Source of the DNA: Bacteroidota bacterium
Lineage (GTDB): Bacteria; Bacteroidota; Bacteroidia; B-17B0; Aurantibacillaceae
DNA: 56,847 nucleotides
Assembly: GCA_020162035.1 (NCBI GenBank)
Contig: JAIUNM010000023.1
Span: 1-56,847, forward strand
Direction of reading: 5' to 3'
Shown here piece by piece: positions 8,048 to 19,021 of the stretch. The position numbers were made by a program, and so were the translations under genes. How positions within the stretch are numbered: position 1 is the stretch's first letter; every line of letters starts with the position of its first letter. Below the pieces are notes generated by a model. That model was given only the letters and a program-made list of their open reading frames with translations, was not told the origin of the DNA and made no database searches.

Positions 8048-8768
8048 ATTTCAACAAATCGGGATAAAAATACTTTAGCCATTCTTTGTAGGTATCTTGT
8101 GCGGCAAGGCAAGTGTCTGTTAAATAACCTTTGGTTTGTTCAAATTCGCGTAAGCCACGGTAATAATACTGTTTGTAATTATCGTCAATAATAAAGGGCA
8201 CAATATTATTTTTCAAACATTCTTTAAATAAAATTAAACGTCCAACTCTACCATTACCATCTTGAAATGGGTGTATTTGTTCGAAACGATAATGAAATTC
8301 GATTACATGTTCAAATTCTATTTTAGATAATGTATTGTACCATTGCAAAAGCATATTCATTTCATTATCTACATTTTGCGGTAAAGTTGTTTCTTTTCCT
8401 CCCACTTCATTGGGTAAGGTTTTCCAATCTCCTACTTTAAAATAGTGTTTAGTAGCATCAAATGTGCTTGATTTTAAAATACGATGTAGTTCTTTTATAA
8501 GAGTAGTTGTAAGTTGTTGTTCTGCCTTATCTATCACAAAATCAAAAGCCACAAAGTGATTGGAAGTTTCAATAATATCATCAATTGGCAAAGCATCTTG
8601 GTCTTTAAAGCCAATAGTACGGGTTTCAAAAATATAACGAGTTTGTTCTTCAGTAAGCTTACTACCTTCTATACGATTTGAATTATAAGCTAAGTTAACT
8701 TGCGTTTTGTGGTACAAGCCTCCTTTAAGTTTGTTGTTTTTTTCAATTTTTAAATAGCTTAAAATCAT
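8046..8768 (-). CDS. Fic-domain protein (predicted AMP transferase) with N-terminal inhibitory motif
   Basis: Fic proteins usually transfer AMP from ATP to a target protein. This 240-residue protein has the full catalytic motif HPFQDGNGRVGR (H166-R177). It also has the N-terminal inhibitory motif SNRIEG (S30-G35), matching (S/T)xxxE(G/N). That makes it a self-inhibited class II Fic protein without a separate antitoxin. The flap region (KVGDWKTLPNEVGG) is intact. It ends on the tracrRNA terminator, and its start is 37 nt from the mutS stop codon. It could be a regulator or a defence or toxin-like protein beside the CRISPR locus; its target is not evident. Confidence 0.93.
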   Translation of the reverse strand: MILSYLKIEKNNKLKGGLYHKTQVNLAYNSNRIEGSKLTEEQTRYIFETRTIGFKDQDALPIDDIIETSNHFVAFDFVIDKAEQQLTTTLIKELHRILKSSTFDATKHYFKVGDWKTLPNEVGGKETTLPQNVDNEMNMLLQWYNTLSKIEFEHVIEFHYRFEQIHPFQDGNGRVGRLILFKECLKNNIVPFIIDDNYKQYYYRGLREFEQTKGYLTDTCLAAQDTYKEWLKYFYPDLLK

Positions 8769-8804
8769 ATAACTATTTTTATCTTAGTTATAAATATAAC
8801 TTTT

Positions 8805-11447
8805 TTACGTTAAAGCGCCTAAAGTTTTTTTAATCTCGTTTAGTTTCATTAATGCTTCAACAGGAGTTAATGTATTAATATCTATGGCATATATATCGTC
8901 GCGTAATTGTTCAAGTAAGGGGTCGTTTAATTGTACAAAACTTAATTGTACTTCGTTTTGTGTTTGCGTTAAAACTTTTTTTGCATTAAGTGTTTTATTA
9001 TCAATATTACCATCTAATAAATTAGCCTCGTGTTGTTTTTCTAACTTACTTAAAATTAAATTTGCTTTTTCTACTAGTTCTTTTGGCATACCTGCCATGC
9101 GTGCTACATGTATCCCAAAACTATGCTCACTACCACCTTCTTTTAATTTGCGTAAAAAAATTATTTTATTATTTGCCTCTTTAACACTTACATTATAGTT
9201 TTTAATGCGCTCAAATAAATTTGTCATTTCGTTTAACTCATGGTAATGCGTTGCAAAAAGTGTTTTTGCTTTTAAGTTATGGTTATGTATATACTCTGCA
9301 ATACTCCATGCAATAGAAATACCATCATAGGTACTTGTGCCTCGACCAATTTCATCTAATAATATTAAACTACGGTTACTTAAGTTATTTAAAATACTGG
9401 CTGTTTCATTCATTTCAACCATAAATGTACTTTCGCCACTACTTATATTATCTGTAGCACCTACGCGCGTAAAAATTTTATCTACAATTCCAATATTGGC
9501 TTGCGCTGCTGGCACATAACAACCAATTTGAGCTAATAAAACTATTAATGCAGTTTGCCTAAGTAATGCTGATTTACCACTCATGTTAGGCCCTGTAATC
9601 ATCATTATTTGTTGCGTTTCGTTATCTAAAAAAACATTGTTGCTTACATATTCTGTACCAAATGGTAATTGTTTTTCAATAACAGCATGTCTTCCCTCTT
9701 TAATATCAATTACATAATCGTTATTAATAATTGGTTTATTATAATTGTTTTCTATTGCAAGTATGGCAAAACTAAGCAGAACATCTGTTTTTGCAATTAA
9801 GTTAGCGTTTAATTGAATTGGTGCTATAAAATCATTAATTGCAATTACTAAATCATTAAAAATTTGTTGCTCTAACGAACTAATTTTTTCTTCAGCACCT
9901 AAAATTTTTTCTTCGTAAATTTTAAGTTCGGGTGTAATATATCGCTCAGCGTTAGTAAGGGTTTGTTTACGAATCCATTCTGTTGGTACTTTATCTTTAT
10001 GAACATTAGTAACCTCTAAATAGTAGCCAAACACATTGTTGTAAGAAATTTTTAATGAACTTATACCAGTTTTTTCAATTTCTTGTTGTTGAATTTTTAA
10101 AAGATAATCTTTGCCACTAAACGCTATTTGCCTAAGCTCATCTAATTCTACATTTACTCCGGTTAAAATTGCGTTGCCTTTCAAAATATTAACAGGGGCT
10201 TCGTTGTTTAAAGTAGAATTTATTTTAGTTATTATACTTTCGCATGGGTTTAATTGTTCGGCAATTTTTTGTAACGATGAGCTTGAACAATTTATTAGTT
10301 CGTTTTTAATTTCTTTAACTGTATTTAATGAATGTTTAAGTTGAACTACTTCTCTGGGGTTTACCCTTAATACAGCCACTTTTGAAATGAGTCGTTCTAA
10401 ATCCCCTATTTCATTTGTGTAATTAATTAAATTTAAACGTATGGTTTCATTTTCAATTAAAAAGTCAACTGCGTTTAAGCGTTCGTTAATTGCTTCACAA
10501 TTTTTTAATGGTAATGCCAGCCATCTTTTTAATAAACGTGCGCCCATTGGCGATATGGTTTTATCAATAACGTCAATTAAACTTTTACCATTTTCATTAT
10601 TACTGCCATACAATTCTAAATTACGCATTGTAAATTTATCTAACCATACAAATTGTTCTTCGTTAATTCGGCTAACTTTAGATATATGTTTTAATTTATC
10701 ATGCTTGGTTTCGTTTAAATAATGTAAAATTGCTCCACAGGCACAAATAGCGTTATTTTGATCTTCTATACCAAAACCTTTTAAAGAATTTGTTTCAAAA
10801 TGTTTTAATAAACTCTCATAACCAAAATCGTAATTAAAAGCCCAGTCATCTAACCCAAACGAATAAAACTTTTCGCTAATTAAATTATTTAATTGCTCGC
10901 GTTTTGCTTTTTCAAATAAAATTTCGTTGGGTTTAAAATTTTGTATTAATTTTTCAATGTAATTTAACGAGCCTTGTGCAACTAAAAATTCGCCGGTGCT
11001 TACATCGCAAAAAGCAACACCAGCATCTGTTTTATTAAAATGAACACTTGCTAAAAAATTATTTTGATTGTGGTTTAATATTTTATCGTTAAAGCTAACG
11101 CCTGGAGTTACTAATTCTGTAATTCCGCGTTTAACAATACCTTTTACAAATTTTGGATCTTCTAATTGATCGCAAATAGCAACACGATAACCTGCACGCA
11201 CTAATTTAGGTAAATACGAATCTAACGAATGATGGGGAAAACCTGCCAATTCAATATGAGAGGCCGATCCGTTTGCGCGTTTAGTTAATACTATTCCTAA
11301 CACTTTACTTGCCTTAATGGCATCATCACCAAAAGTTTCATAAAAATCGCCAACTCTAAATAGTAAAATTGCATCAGGGTATTTTACTTTAATACTATTG
11401 TACTGCTTCATTAATGGTGTTTCTTTCACCTCTGCACTCTTTGCCAT
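8805..11447 (-). CDS. mutS: DNA mismatch repair protein MutS
   Basis: MutS recognises mismatches and recruits MutL. The 880-residue protein has the mismatch-reading motif GDFYETF (F35, E37) in domain I, clamp and lever domains, and the ATPase Walker A GPNMSGKS (619-626). Further ATPase motifs are GESTFMVEM, the Walker [15 protein letters not shown] and ATHYHEL. The C-terminal tail ([27 protein letters not shown]) is the tetramerisation segment seen in full-length MutS1. Length and order of domains are normal. It is divergent from rocD. Confidence 0.98.
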   Translation of the reverse strand: MAKSAEVKETPLMKQYNSIKVKYPDAILLFRVGDFYETFGDDAIKASKVLGIVLTKRANGSASHIELAGFPHHSLDSYLPKLVRAGYRVAICDQLEDPKFVKGIVKRGITELVTPGVSFNDKILNHNQNNFLASVHFNKTDAGVAFCDVSTGEFLVAQGSLNYIEKLIQNFKPNEILFEKAKREQLNNLISEKFYSFGLDDWAFNYDFGYESLLKHFETNSLKGFGIEDQNNAICACGAILHYLNETKHDKLKHISKVSRINEEQFVWLDKFTMRNLELYGSNNENGKSLIDVIDKTISPMGARLLKRWLALPLKNCEAINERLNAVDFLIENETIRLNLINYTNEIGDLERLISKVAVLRVNPREVVQLKHSLNTVKEIKNELINCSSSSLQKIAEQLNPCESIITKINSTLNNEAPVNILKGNAILTGVNVELDELRQIAFSGKDYLLKIQQQEIEKTGISSLKISYNNVFGYYLEVTNVHKDKVPTEWIRKQTLTNAERYITPELKIYEEKILGAEEKISSLEQQIFNDLVIAINDFIAPIQLNANLIAKTDVLLSFAILAIENNYNKPIINNDYVIDIKEGRHAVIEKQLPFGTEYVSNNVFLDNETQQIMMITGPNMSGKSALLRQTALIVLLAQIGCYVPAAQANIGIVDKIFTRVGATDNISSGESTFMVEMNETASILNNLSNRSLILLDEIGRGTSTYDGISIAWSIAEYIHNHNLKAKTLFATHYHELNEMTNLFERIKNYNVSVKEANNKIIFLRKLKEGGSEHSFGIHVARMAGMPKELVEKANLILSKLEKQHEANLLDGNIDNKTLNAKKVLTQTQNEVQLSFVQLNDPLLEQLRDDIYAIDINTLTPVEALMKLNEIKKTLGALT

Positions 11448-11531
11448 TCACTAAAATTATAAATACTAAATAAAACAGTTAATATAACTTATAAACAACA
11501 AATTAATAATTTAGGATTAATAGAGATTTTG

Positions 11532-11539
11532 TATCTTTG
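11532..11539 (+). promoter_or_regulatory. -7 box of rocD
   Basis: TATCTTTG is an exact TAnnTTTG match, 20 nt before the ATG at 11560. It predicts a 5' leader of about 14 nt. Confidence 0.6.
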
Positions 11540-11559
11540 TATATCTAAAAAATTGGGTT

Positions 11560-12789
11560 ATGGTAGCAAATGCAACAAAAAGTGAATATTTAATGGAGTT
11601 AGAAGAAAATTATGGCGCACATAATTATCATCCGATTCCTGTAGTTCTTGAACGAGGCGAAGGTGTTTTTGTTTGGGATGTTGAAGGGAAAAAATATTAC
11701 GATTTTTTAGCTGCTTATAGTGCGGTTAACCAAGGACATTGCCACCCAAGAATTATAAAAGCCTTAACAACTCAAGCACAAAAATTAACTTTAACATCTC
11801 GAGCTTTTTATAACAGTGTACTTGGCGAATATGAAAAATTTATTACTGAGTATTTTGGTTACGACAAAGTATTACCAATGAACACTGGTGTTGAAGGAGG
11901 AGAAACTGCATTAAAATTAGCTCGTCGTTGGGCTTACGATGTAAAAGGTGTGCCAGAAAATAAAGCAAAAATTGTTTTTGCAAATGGTAACTTTTGGGGT
12001 AGAACATTAGCGGCAATTAGCAGTAGTAACGACCCTAGTAGTTATAAAGGCTTTGGGCCTTATATGCCAGGTTACGAATTAGTTGATTATAACAATTTAA
12101 CTGCGTTAGAAAATGCATTAAAAGACCCAAATACCGCAGCTTTTATGGTTGAGCCTATACAAGGCGAAGCCGGTGTTGTTGTGCCCGATAACGGTTATTT
12201 AAAAGGAGTTAGAGAGTTGTGCAACAAATACAATGTACTTTTTATAGCAGACGAAGTGCAAACAGGTTTGTGCAGAACAGGAAAATTATTAGCCTGCGAC
12301 CACGAGCAAATAAAACCAGATATTTTAATTTTAGGAAAAGCATTAAGCGGAGGCACAATGCCTGTTGCTGCAATTTTAGCTAATAACGAAATAATGTTAA
12401 CCATAAAACCGGGCGAGCATGGCAGTACCTATGGCGGAAACCCTTTAGCTTGTGCGGTTGCAATGGAAGCCTTAAAGGTTTTAAAAGAAGAAAAATTAGC
12501 TGAAAATTCTGAAACACTAGGAGTTTTGTTTAGAGCCGAAATGACAAAATTAATGAATGAATGCAGTGTAATTACTGCGGTTAGAGGTAAAGGATTGTTT
12601 AACGCAATAGTTATTAAAGAAAAAAATGGTAAAACGGCATGGGATGTTTGTTTAGAGTTTGCAAAAAATGGATTATTAGCAAAGCCTACACATGGCGATA
12701 TTATTAGATTTGCACCACCTTTAACAATAAATAAAGAACAGTTATTAGCTTGTGTTGAAATTATTAGAAAAGTAATTTTAGCGCATTAA
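11560..12789 (+). CDS. rocD: Ornithine-oxo-acid transaminase (ornithine aminotransferase)
   Basis: This is a PLP enzyme of class III that converts ornithine and 2-oxoglutarate to glutamate-5-semialdehyde and glutamate, in arginine and proline metabolism. The 409 residues include the family start [42 protein letters not shown], the [14 protein letters not shown] phosphate-binding loop, [13 protein letters not shown] with the cofactor Asp, and the PLP lysine K260 in [24 protein letters not shown] is also present. The motifs fit ornithine aminotransferase better than acetylornithine aminotransferase. No other arginine-catabolism gene is nearby. Confidence 0.95.
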   Translation: MVANATKSEYLMELEENYGAHNYHPIPVVLERGEGVFVWDVEGKKYYDFLAAYSAVNQGHCHPRIIKALTTQAQKLTLTSRAFYNSVLGEYEKFITEYFGYDKVLPMNTGVEGGETALKLARRWAYDVKGVPENKAKIVFANGNFWGRTLAAISSSNDPSSYKGFGPYMPGYELVDYNNLTALENALKDPNTAAFMVEPIQGEAGVVVPDNGYLKGVRELCNKYNVLFIADEVQTGLCRTGKLLACDHEQIKPDILILGKALSGGTMPVAAILANNEIMLTIKPGEHGSTYGGNPLACAVAMEALKVLKEEKLAENSETLGVLFRAEMTKLMNECSVITAVRGKGLFNAIVIKEKNGKTAWDVCLEFAKNGLLAKPTHGDIIRFAPPLTINKEQLLACVEIIRKVILAH

Positions 12790-12819
12790 TAAAGTGAAAA
12801 TTAGTTCCTTAAAAATTCT

Positions 12820-12827
12820 TATATTTG
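12820..12827 (+). promoter_or_regulatory. -7 box at the head of the polysaccharide cluster
   Basis: TATATTTG lies 20 nt before the wzm-like ATG. The next seven genes run in the same direction with overlaps or gaps under 41 nt, so this is the likely main promoter of the first part of the cluster. Confidence 0.6.
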
Positions 12828-12847
12828 TTAGTGTTGCACTAGCATAA

Positions 12848-13666
12848 ATGGAATTTGAAATAAAACCAAAAAGTAAACTTAGTTTAGGGTTAAAAGAACT
12901 TAACAACTACCGAGAGTTGTTTTATTTTTTTACTTGGCGCGATATTAAAGTAAAATACAAACAAACTGTTTTAGGTTTTTTATGGGTTATAATTCAACCC
13001 TTGCTTATGACTGTGGTTTTTACTTATTTTTTAGGAAACCCTATTAAATTACAAACTAACTTACCTATCTCTTACCCTTTATTTGCATTAAGTGGTATGT
13101 TAATTTGGACAGTTTTTAGCAATGGTATAGTTAACTCAGCCAACAGCATGGTTAACAACGCAAGTATTATTAAAAAAATATATTTTCCGCGTTTAATTAT
13201 TCCAATTTCATCTGTATTAGTTGGGTTATTTGATTTTATAATATCTTTAATTGTATTTATAATAAGCTTAGTTTATTTTAAAACAAGTTTAGTCCCATTA
13301 TCTTTAATTTACATTCCTTTAAGTTTACTTTTAGTTTGTATTTCTACTATAGGTGGAGGCGCATTTTTAGCAGCATTAAATATTAAGTATAGAGATGTAA
13401 GGTATGTTATCCCTTTTTTTATGCAAGCCTTATTATTTTTAACGCCAGTATTGTATCCAAGTAATTTTTCTCAAAACAGTATAATTCAAAAAATTCTTCA
13501 GTTAAATCCTGTTTCTGGACCATTAGAAATCTTTAGAGCATCTTTTTTTAATTATACTCCTGATATTAATACTATTGTAATGAGTTCTTCAACATCAGTT
13601 TTATTATTTATAATAGGAATTATTTATTTTAAAAAAACCGAATCATATTTTGCTGATTTAGCGTAA
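12848..13666 (+). CDS. wzm: ABC-2 type polysaccharide export permease (Wzm/TagG-like)
   Basis: This is an inner-membrane permease that exports a finished glycan chain with the ATPase encoded next to it. The 272-residue protein has about six membrane segments and family landmarks: the N-terminal amphipathic helix YRELFYFFTWRDIKVKYKQTVLG, then FLWVIIQPLL, and IIKKIYFPRLIIPIS in the cytoplasmic loop. The segment ALNIKYRDVRYVIPFFMQ and the late motif LTPVLYP also match. Its TAATG junction with the ATPase gene indicates translational coupling. It implies an ABC-dependent rather than Wzx/Wzy-only pathway. Confidence 0.93.
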   Translation: MEFEIKPKSKLSLGLKELNNYRELFYFFTWRDIKVKYKQTVLGFLWVIIQPLLMTVVFTYFLGNPIKLQTNLPISYPLFALSGMLIWTVFSNGIVNSANSMVNNASIIKKIYFPRLIIPISSVLVGLFDFIISLIVFIISLVYFKTSLVPLSLIYIPLSLLLVCISTIGGGAFLAALNIKYRDVRYVIPFFMQALLFLTPVLYPSNFSQNSIIQKILQLNPVSGPLEIFRASFFNYTPDINTIVMSSSTSVLLFIIGIIYFKKTESYFADLA

Positions 13667-14919
13667 TGAAGCCAATTTTAGAAATACAAAATATTAGCAA
13701 AAAATTTAGTATTCAACACAATAATTTACCTTATTTAAGTTTACGCGATTCGGTTAAAACTATTTTTTCAAACTCAAAAAATAAAGAAGAATTTTGGGCA
13801 TTAAAAAACGTAAGCTTTAATGTAATGCCAGGCGATACTGTTGGTATAATTGGAAAAAATGGTGCTGGTAAATCTACACTTCTAAAAATATTATCTAAAA
13901 TTACACCACCAACAACTGGTAAAATTATAGGACGAGGAAGAATAGCAAGTTTATTAGAAGTTGGAACTGGCTTTCATCCTGAATTGTCGGGTAGAGAAAA
14001 TATTTTTATGAACGGCTCAATTTTAGGAATGAAAAGATCAGAAATTAATAAAAATTTTGACGCTATAGTTGATTTTGCAGGAGTTGAAAAGTTTATTAAT
14101 GAACCATTAAAACATTACAGTAGTGGCATGCAGTTACGTTTAGCATTTGCTGTTGCAGCCTTTTTAGAAAATGAAGTTTTAATAATTGATGAAGTTCTTG
14201 CTGTTGGTGACGCAGAGTTTCAAAAAAAATGTATGACTAAAATGAGTGATGTAAGTAAAAGCGGTAGAACTATACTTTTTGTTAGTCATAACATGGCATC
14301 AATTAAACAATTGTGTAATAAAGGCGTTCAATTACAAAATGGCGAATTAATATACAATTCTACAATTACCAAAACTATAGAAAATTATTTATCTACCGCA
14401 ATTAAAACGAGCATTGATGGAATGATACCTAAAAACGCTTCCTCTATTAATACTGGTGATTTAAAATTTACAATGTTTTTATTAATTAATGATATAGAAG
14501 AACCAATAGATACAGTTAATTATTTAGCTCCAATATGCTTGTATTTTGAAATTGAATCATTAATTGAAGTTGTAGATTGTTTTATGGATGTTAGGATAAA
14601 TACTATTGATGGTATTGAGGTAACGCACTCAACTAATAAATACAATGCATCAAATAATATAAATTTAAAAAAAGGAATAAATAGTATAAAATGTAAAATT
14701 AAAAACAGTTTACAGCCAGGTAAATATAGTTTTACAATAGGCATACATTTAGCTAATGGCGCAACATTAGATTACGTAGAAAATATTTTAGATTTTAATA
14801 TTAATAATTTATCAAACAAAGATAAAGGCGATTACATTTATAATTTTAAATTAGGAATTGTTCGATTTGAATCGGAATGGGAAACTAAAAGTATTGAATT
14901 TGGGAATAAAATTAAATAA
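13666..14919 (+). CDS. wzt: ABC transporter ATPase for polysaccharide export with C-terminal glycan-binding-type domain (Wzt)
   Basis: Residues 1-240 are an ABC ATPase of the polysaccharide/teichoic type: Walker A GIIGKNGAGKSTLLKIL, Q-loop region GTGFHPELSGRENIFMNG, signature YSSGMQLRLAFAVA, Walker B VLIIDEVLAVGD and switch His in FVSHNM. Residues about 250-417 form a beta-rich extension (GINSIKCKIKNSLQPGKYSFTIGIHLANG). This resembles the Wzt C-terminal domain, which in O-antigen exporters reads the modified non-reducing end. That fits a chain end modified by the FkbM methyltransferase encoded downstream, though this link is inferred. Confidence 0.93.
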   Translation: MKPILEIQNISKKFSIQHNNLPYLSLRDSVKTIFSNSKNKEEFWALKNVSFNVMPGDTVGIIGKNGAGKSTLLKILSKITPPTTGKIIGRGRIASLLEVGTGFHPELSGRENIFMNGSILGMKRSEINKNFDAIVDFAGVEKFINEPLKHYSSGMQLRLAFAVAAFLENEVLIIDEVLAVGDAEFQKKCMTKMSDVSKSGRTILFVSHNMASIKQLCNKGVQLQNGELIYNSTITKTIENYLSTAIKTSIDGMIPKNASSINTGDLKFTMFLLINDIEEPIDTVNYLAPICLYFEIESLIEVVDCFMDVRINTIDGIEVTHSTNKYNASNNINLKKGINSIKCKIKNSLQPGKYSFTIGIHLANGATLDYVENILDFNINNLSNKDKGDYIYNFKLGIVRFESEWETKSIEFGNKIK

Positions 14920-14958
14920 GAAATCAAATTTAAAAAATTAAAATATTTTGAATTTAGC

Positions 14959-16074
14959 ATGATTGAAAATATAGATAGAAAATTCAAAAAAATTTTAATT
15001 GGTGATACCGAAATAGCAGGAATAGTAAACACACTAGCAATTGCATATAAAGAACTAGGTTATCAAGTTACTTCAATAGCATCTAAAAATAAATATTATG
15101 ATTATGATTATGATATTGATCCTGAAAATTTGGTATTTACTTTTTTTAAATTAAAATTTAAATCAATTAGAGTAGCAACATTTTTTAAAAAACTTTCAAA
15201 ATTAATTAGTAAAAGTGTAGAAGAAAAAATAAAATCAATTTTAATTAGAAATATTTTATCAAATACTGACGTGTATATTTTTGTTTATACTACAAATTTA
15301 TGGGAAGAAGAACGCCAGCTCACTTATTTAAAGAGAAAGGGAGTAAAAATAATTAGTTTATTTTTAGGATCAGATATTAGAGATTATGTAGCTTTTAAAG
15401 AAAAGTTTAAAATTTCTCATTGGGACTTTTCAACTGAAATTAATATGCCAGGAACTGAATTAAAAATAAAAAAATTAGCTTACCATGAAAAAATAAGTGA
15501 CGCCATCTTTTCTGTACCAGATCAAAGTATTTACGCTAAGCGATCGTATTTTCATTTGCAAATTCCAATGGAAACTAAAAAATTTAAGTGTAAAATACCT
15601 AATAATTCAATTCCAATAATTATACACGCACCTTCAAAGCCCGAGATTAAAGGAACAGATTTAATACTTAAAACACTCGATGAGTTAAAAAACGAAGGAA
15701 TTAAATTTGAACTAAAATTGTTAATTAATTTACCTCATAACAAATTAATAAATGAATTAGAAAACGCAGATGTATTAATTGACGAAATTGTTGCCCATGG
15801 ACCAGGTTTTTTAAGTTTTGAGGCAATGTTGTGTGGTTGTGCTGTTGCTACAAAGTATTACGAGGAATCGCCTCAATGTTTTAAACCTCCAGTTTTTGCT
15901 ATTGATGAATACAATTTAAAAGATAGATTAAGAAGTTTGTTAACTAACAATTCATTAATTGTAGATTTAGCAAAAAAAGGAAATGATTATGCGATTAATA
16001 ATAATGAGGCAACTTTAGTTGCAGAAAATTTTTTAAATTCAATTAATTCTAAAAATTTTGACTACAAAATATAA
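14959..16074 (+). CDS. Glycosyltransferase-like protein with a GSDIR motif
   Basis: A 371-residue protein with a GT-B-like C-terminal half: IIIHAPSKPEIKGTDLILKTLDEL, then NADVLIDEIVAHGPGFLSFEAMLCGCAVATKYYE, which resembles the GT4 donor-site region. The N-terminal half has VKIISLFLGSDIRDYVAF. The same GSDIR and ADxxIDE...GxxSxEAMxxGC features recur in the gene at 19018, so the two are probably distant paralogues. It lies 40 nt after wzt in the same direction. The donor and acceptor sugars cannot be read from the sequence. Its codons are strongly AT-biased like the rest of the cluster. Confidence 0.75.
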   Translation: MIENIDRKFKKILIGDTEIAGIVNTLAIAYKELGYQVTSIASKNKYYDYDYDIDPENLVFTFFKLKFKSIRVATFFKKLSKLISKSVEEKIKSILIRNILSNTDVYIFVYTTNLWEEERQLTYLKRKGVKIISLFLGSDIRDYVAFKEKFKISHWDFSTEINMPGTELKIKKLAYHEKISDAIFSVPDQSIYAKRSYFHLQIPMETKKFKCKIPNNSIPIIIHAPSKPEIKGTDLILKTLDELKNEGIKFELKLLINLPHNKLINELENADVLIDEIVAHGPGFLSFEAMLCGCAVATKYYEESPQCFKPPVFAIDEYNLKDRLRSLLTNNSLIVDLAKKGNDYAINNNEATLVAENFLNSINSKNFDYKI

Positions 16075-16078
16075 GTTA

Positions 16079-17212
16079 ATGAAAAAAATTTTAATTCTAT
16101 CTTATAGTCATTTATCATCCGATCCTAGAATTATTAGGCAAATAAAAGCTTTAAATGAAAATTATTGTATAGAAACATGTGGATATTCAGCTCCATTAGA
16201 AAAGAATATTAAATTTTATCCAATTTATAAAGCCCCATCATTTTCATTAATAAGAAAAACTAAACGATTTTTTCAGTTTATATTTAGAAATTATGAAAGT
16301 TATTATTGGGATAATGGAAAATTAAATTTAGTAAAAGAATTATTAAAGAATAACTACAATTTAATAATAGCTAATGATATTCATACATTACCTTTAGCTT
16401 TAAAAATTGCCAATAAAAAATCGAAAGTTTATTTTGATGCACACGAATATCATTTATTAGAATTTAACGATAATTTTATATGGAAAATATTTCATAAACC
16501 AAACATGTATTATTTATGCGAAAAATATATTCCAATGGCTGATGCTTTTTCAACAGTATCAAATGGAATTGTTGAAGCATATTCTAAAAATGTTGGGGCA
16601 ACTCCCTTTCTTTTGCCCAATATGGTAAGTTATCAAAACTTAAAACCTTCTTTAATAAATGATAATAAAATTAAAATTATTCATCATGGAGCAGCAATTC
16701 CTTCAAGAAAATTAGAATTAATGATTGAAATGATGAATTATTTAGATGAGCGATTTACCTTAGATTTAATGTTAGTTCCTTCATCGGAAAAGTATATGAT
16801 TTATTTAAAAAATAAAGCTAATAATTATAAAAACATCAATTTTATTTCGCCAGTTAAATCTTCAGAAATATGTAATTTTATTAATCAATATACTATAGGT
16901 TTGTATATACTGCCTCCATTAAATTTTAATAATAAACATGCATTACCAAATAAGTTTTTTGAATTTATTCAAGCTCGATTAGTTGTTGCAATTTCACCAA
17001 GTTCAGAAATGGAATTTTACACAAAAAAATATAATTTAGGTGTTGTTGCAGATAATTTTACGCCACAATCAATGGCAGAAAAATTAAATAAATTAACAAT
17101 AAGTGAAATCGAACAGTTTAAAAAAAATGTGGATGCTGCGGCTATATTATTATCAGATGATGAAAATTTAATAAAGATTAATACTTTAGTTTCTGATTTA
17201 TTAAAAAGTTGA
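16079..17212 (+). CDS. Glycosyltransferase, GT4-like
   Basis: The start at ATG 16079 (MKKILILSYSHLSSDPRIIRQIKAL) is chosen over an upstream in-frame codon because it gives the usual GT-B opening and lies 4 nt after the previous stop. The SSDPRIIRQ motif is typical of GT4 enzymes in Bacteroidota surface-glycan clusters. Further landmarks are VYFDAHEYHLLEF, KIKIIHHGAAIPSRKLELMIEMMNYL, and the donor-site region IGLYILPPLNFNNKHALPNKFFEFIQA. It has 377 residues and belongs to a tightly packed run with the asnB-like gene. Confidence 0.85.
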   Translation: MKKILILSYSHLSSDPRIIRQIKALNENYCIETCGYSAPLEKNIKFYPIYKAPSFSLIRKTKRFFQFIFRNYESYYWDNGKLNLVKELLKNNYNLIIANDIHTLPLALKIANKKSKVYFDAHEYHLLEFNDNFIWKIFHKPNMYYLCEKYIPMADAFSTVSNGIVEAYSKNVGATPFLLPNMVSYQNLKPSLINDNKIKIIHHGAAIPSRKLELMIEMMNYLDERFTLDLMLVPSSEKYMIYLKNKANNYKNINFISPVKSSEICNFINQYTIGLYILPPLNFNNKHALPNKFFEFIQARLVVAISPSSEMEFYTKKYNLGVVADNFTPQSMAEKLNKLTISEIEQFKKNVDAAAILLSDDENLIKINTLVSDLLKS

Positions 17213-17215
17213 AAA

Positions 17216-19021
17216 ATGTGTGGCATTGCAGGTATAATTTCAAATAATACAAATAACGTTAGTATCGCTATTTTAAAAAAAATGACTGATGCAATTAGTC
17301 ATAGAGGTCCTGATGGAGAAGGGCATTGGATAAATTCGGATTGTAATGTTGGATTTGGGCATCGCAGATTATCAATTATTGATTTAAGTATAGTGGCTAA
17401 TCAACCTATGCATTATCTTAATAGATATACAATCGTATTTAATGGAGAAATTTATAATTATTTAGAATTAAAAACTGAATTAGAACAAAAAGGATATATT
17501 TTTAATACAAATTCAGATACCGAAGTGCTTATTGCACTTTACGATTTAAAAAAAGAAAAGTGTTTAGATGAATTAGATGGAATGTTTGCTTTTGCATTAT
17601 ATGATAATTATGAAAAAATAACTTTTTGTGCTCGAGATAGATTCGGTGAAAAACCATTTTATTATCATATTAATAATGATGCTTTTTATTTTGCTAGCGA
17701 AATGAAAGCGCTATGGGATGCAGATATAAATAAAGAACCAAATTTAAGAAAAGTATTTTTGTATTTGGCTTATAACACACAAGACGATACTAAAAACTTA
17801 AATCACACTTTTTATAAAAATATTTTTAATTTAGAAGCTGCACATTATTTAATTGTAAAAGACGGAAAAATACAAACTATAAAAAGATATTGGGACATTT
17901 GCATTACTCAGAAATCAGATATTTCATTTGATGAAGCTAAAGAAAGAATTTTATTTTTACTCAAACAATCTATCTCAAGAAGACTAAGAGCCGATGTACC
18001 CATTGGTTCTAGCTTATCTGGAGGAATCGATTCTTCAAGTATTGTAGCAATTATAAATCAATTAAAAAATATAAATCAAAATCAAAAGACATTCTCTGCT
18101 CGTTTTAAAGATTTTAAAAATGACGAAGGAGAATACATAAAACTGGTTGTAGATAAATTTAACCTTAACGCACATGAAATATTTTTAACTCCTGAATTAA
18201 TAAACGAACAAATTAATAAGGTGTTTTATTATCAAGAAGAACCATTTGGTAGTAAAAGTATTATTGCGCAATACTTTGTGATGAAGTTGGCAAAAGACAA
18301 CAATGTTACTGTTTTGTTAGATGGACAAGGTGCAGATGAATACTTTGCGGGCTACCATAATTATTTCATTAATCTATATCGGTCATTAATTCTATTAAAT
18401 AAAAAAGAATTTAAAATACAAATTAATCAGTATAAAAATCTTTATAATAATAAATTTAATTTAGAATCGAATTTTAAGTTATATGCAAAATTCCCTAAAC
18501 TAAAAAATAATTTAAGAAATTATAAAAATATTATTTTAAAAGCCCCTTACCTTAAACAATTCAATAAAGATTTTTTAAACGAATTTCATCAATTTGAATA
18601 TCCACATATTCAAAATGATAACTTGTCAGAAGAATTAAAATTATCATTAACAAGAGTTGGATTAAATAATTTATTACGTTATGCTGATAGAAATTCTATG
18701 GCACATGGTAGAGAAGTTCGTTTACCTTTTTTAAATCATCAATTAGTTGAGTTTGTTTTTACCTTACCAGATAATTTTAAACTTTACAATGCATGGACTA
18801 AGTATATTTTACGCGAAACAATGAAAGACTTTTTACCAGAACAAATTATTTGGAGAAAAGAAAAAATTGGATTTGAGCCTCCCCAAGCTAAAACTATTGA
18901 TAAAGATTTAATTGAAAATTCAATTAACATTTTAAATAAAAATAAAATCATTAATTCTAATGTTTTACTAAAAAACAATGACTGGGAGTATTTACAAGCA
19001 AGCAAATTATTTGAAACATGA
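17216..19021 (+). CDS. asnB: Asparagine synthase-type glutamine-dependent amidotransferase
   Basis: The 601 residues contain an N-terminal glutaminase domain with the catalytic Cys2 (MCGIAGII), SHRGPDGEGHW, FGHRRLSIIDLS and FNGEIYNY. The C-terminal ATP-binding synthetase domain has the PP-loop SLSGGIDSSS and LLDGQGADEYFAGYHNY. In glycan clusters such proteins often amidate uronic acids rather than make free asparagine. The position between glycosyltransferases, with 3-nt and ATGA-type junctions, favours that reading, but it is inferred. Full-length and apparently active. Confidence 0.9.
   Translation: MCGIAGIISNNTNNVSIAILKKMTDAISHRGPDGEGHWINSDCNVGFGHRRLSIIDLSIVANQPMHYLNRYTIVFNGEIYNYLELKTELEQKGYIFNTNSDTEVLIALYDLKKEKCLDELDGMFAFALYDNYEKITFCARDRFGEKPFYYHINNDAFYFASEMKALWDADINKEPNLRKVFLYLAYNTQDDTKNLNHTFYKNIFNLEAAHYLIVKDGKIQTIKRYWDICITQKSDISFDEAKERILFLLKQSISRRLRADVPIGSSLSGGIDSSSIVAIINQLKNINQNQKTFSARFKDFKNDEGEYIKLVVDKFNLNAHEIFLTPELINEQINKVFYYQEEPFGSKSIIAQYFVMKLAKDNNVTVLLDGQGADEYFAGYHNYFINLYRSLILLNKKEFKIQINQYKNLYNNKFNLESNFKLYAKFPKLKNNLRNYKNIILKAPYLKQFNKDFLNEFHQFEYPHIQNDNLSEELKLSLTRVGLNNLLRYADRNSMAHGREVRLPFLNHQLVEFVFTLPDNFKLYNAWTKYILRETMKDFLPEQIIWRKEKIGFEPPQAKTIDKDLIENSINILNKNKIINSNVLLKNNDWEYLQASKLFET

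Noticed and set aside
14520..15032. Minus-strand open frames within wzt and the next gene
   Set aside because: They are shadows in AT-rich coding DNA with no family features.
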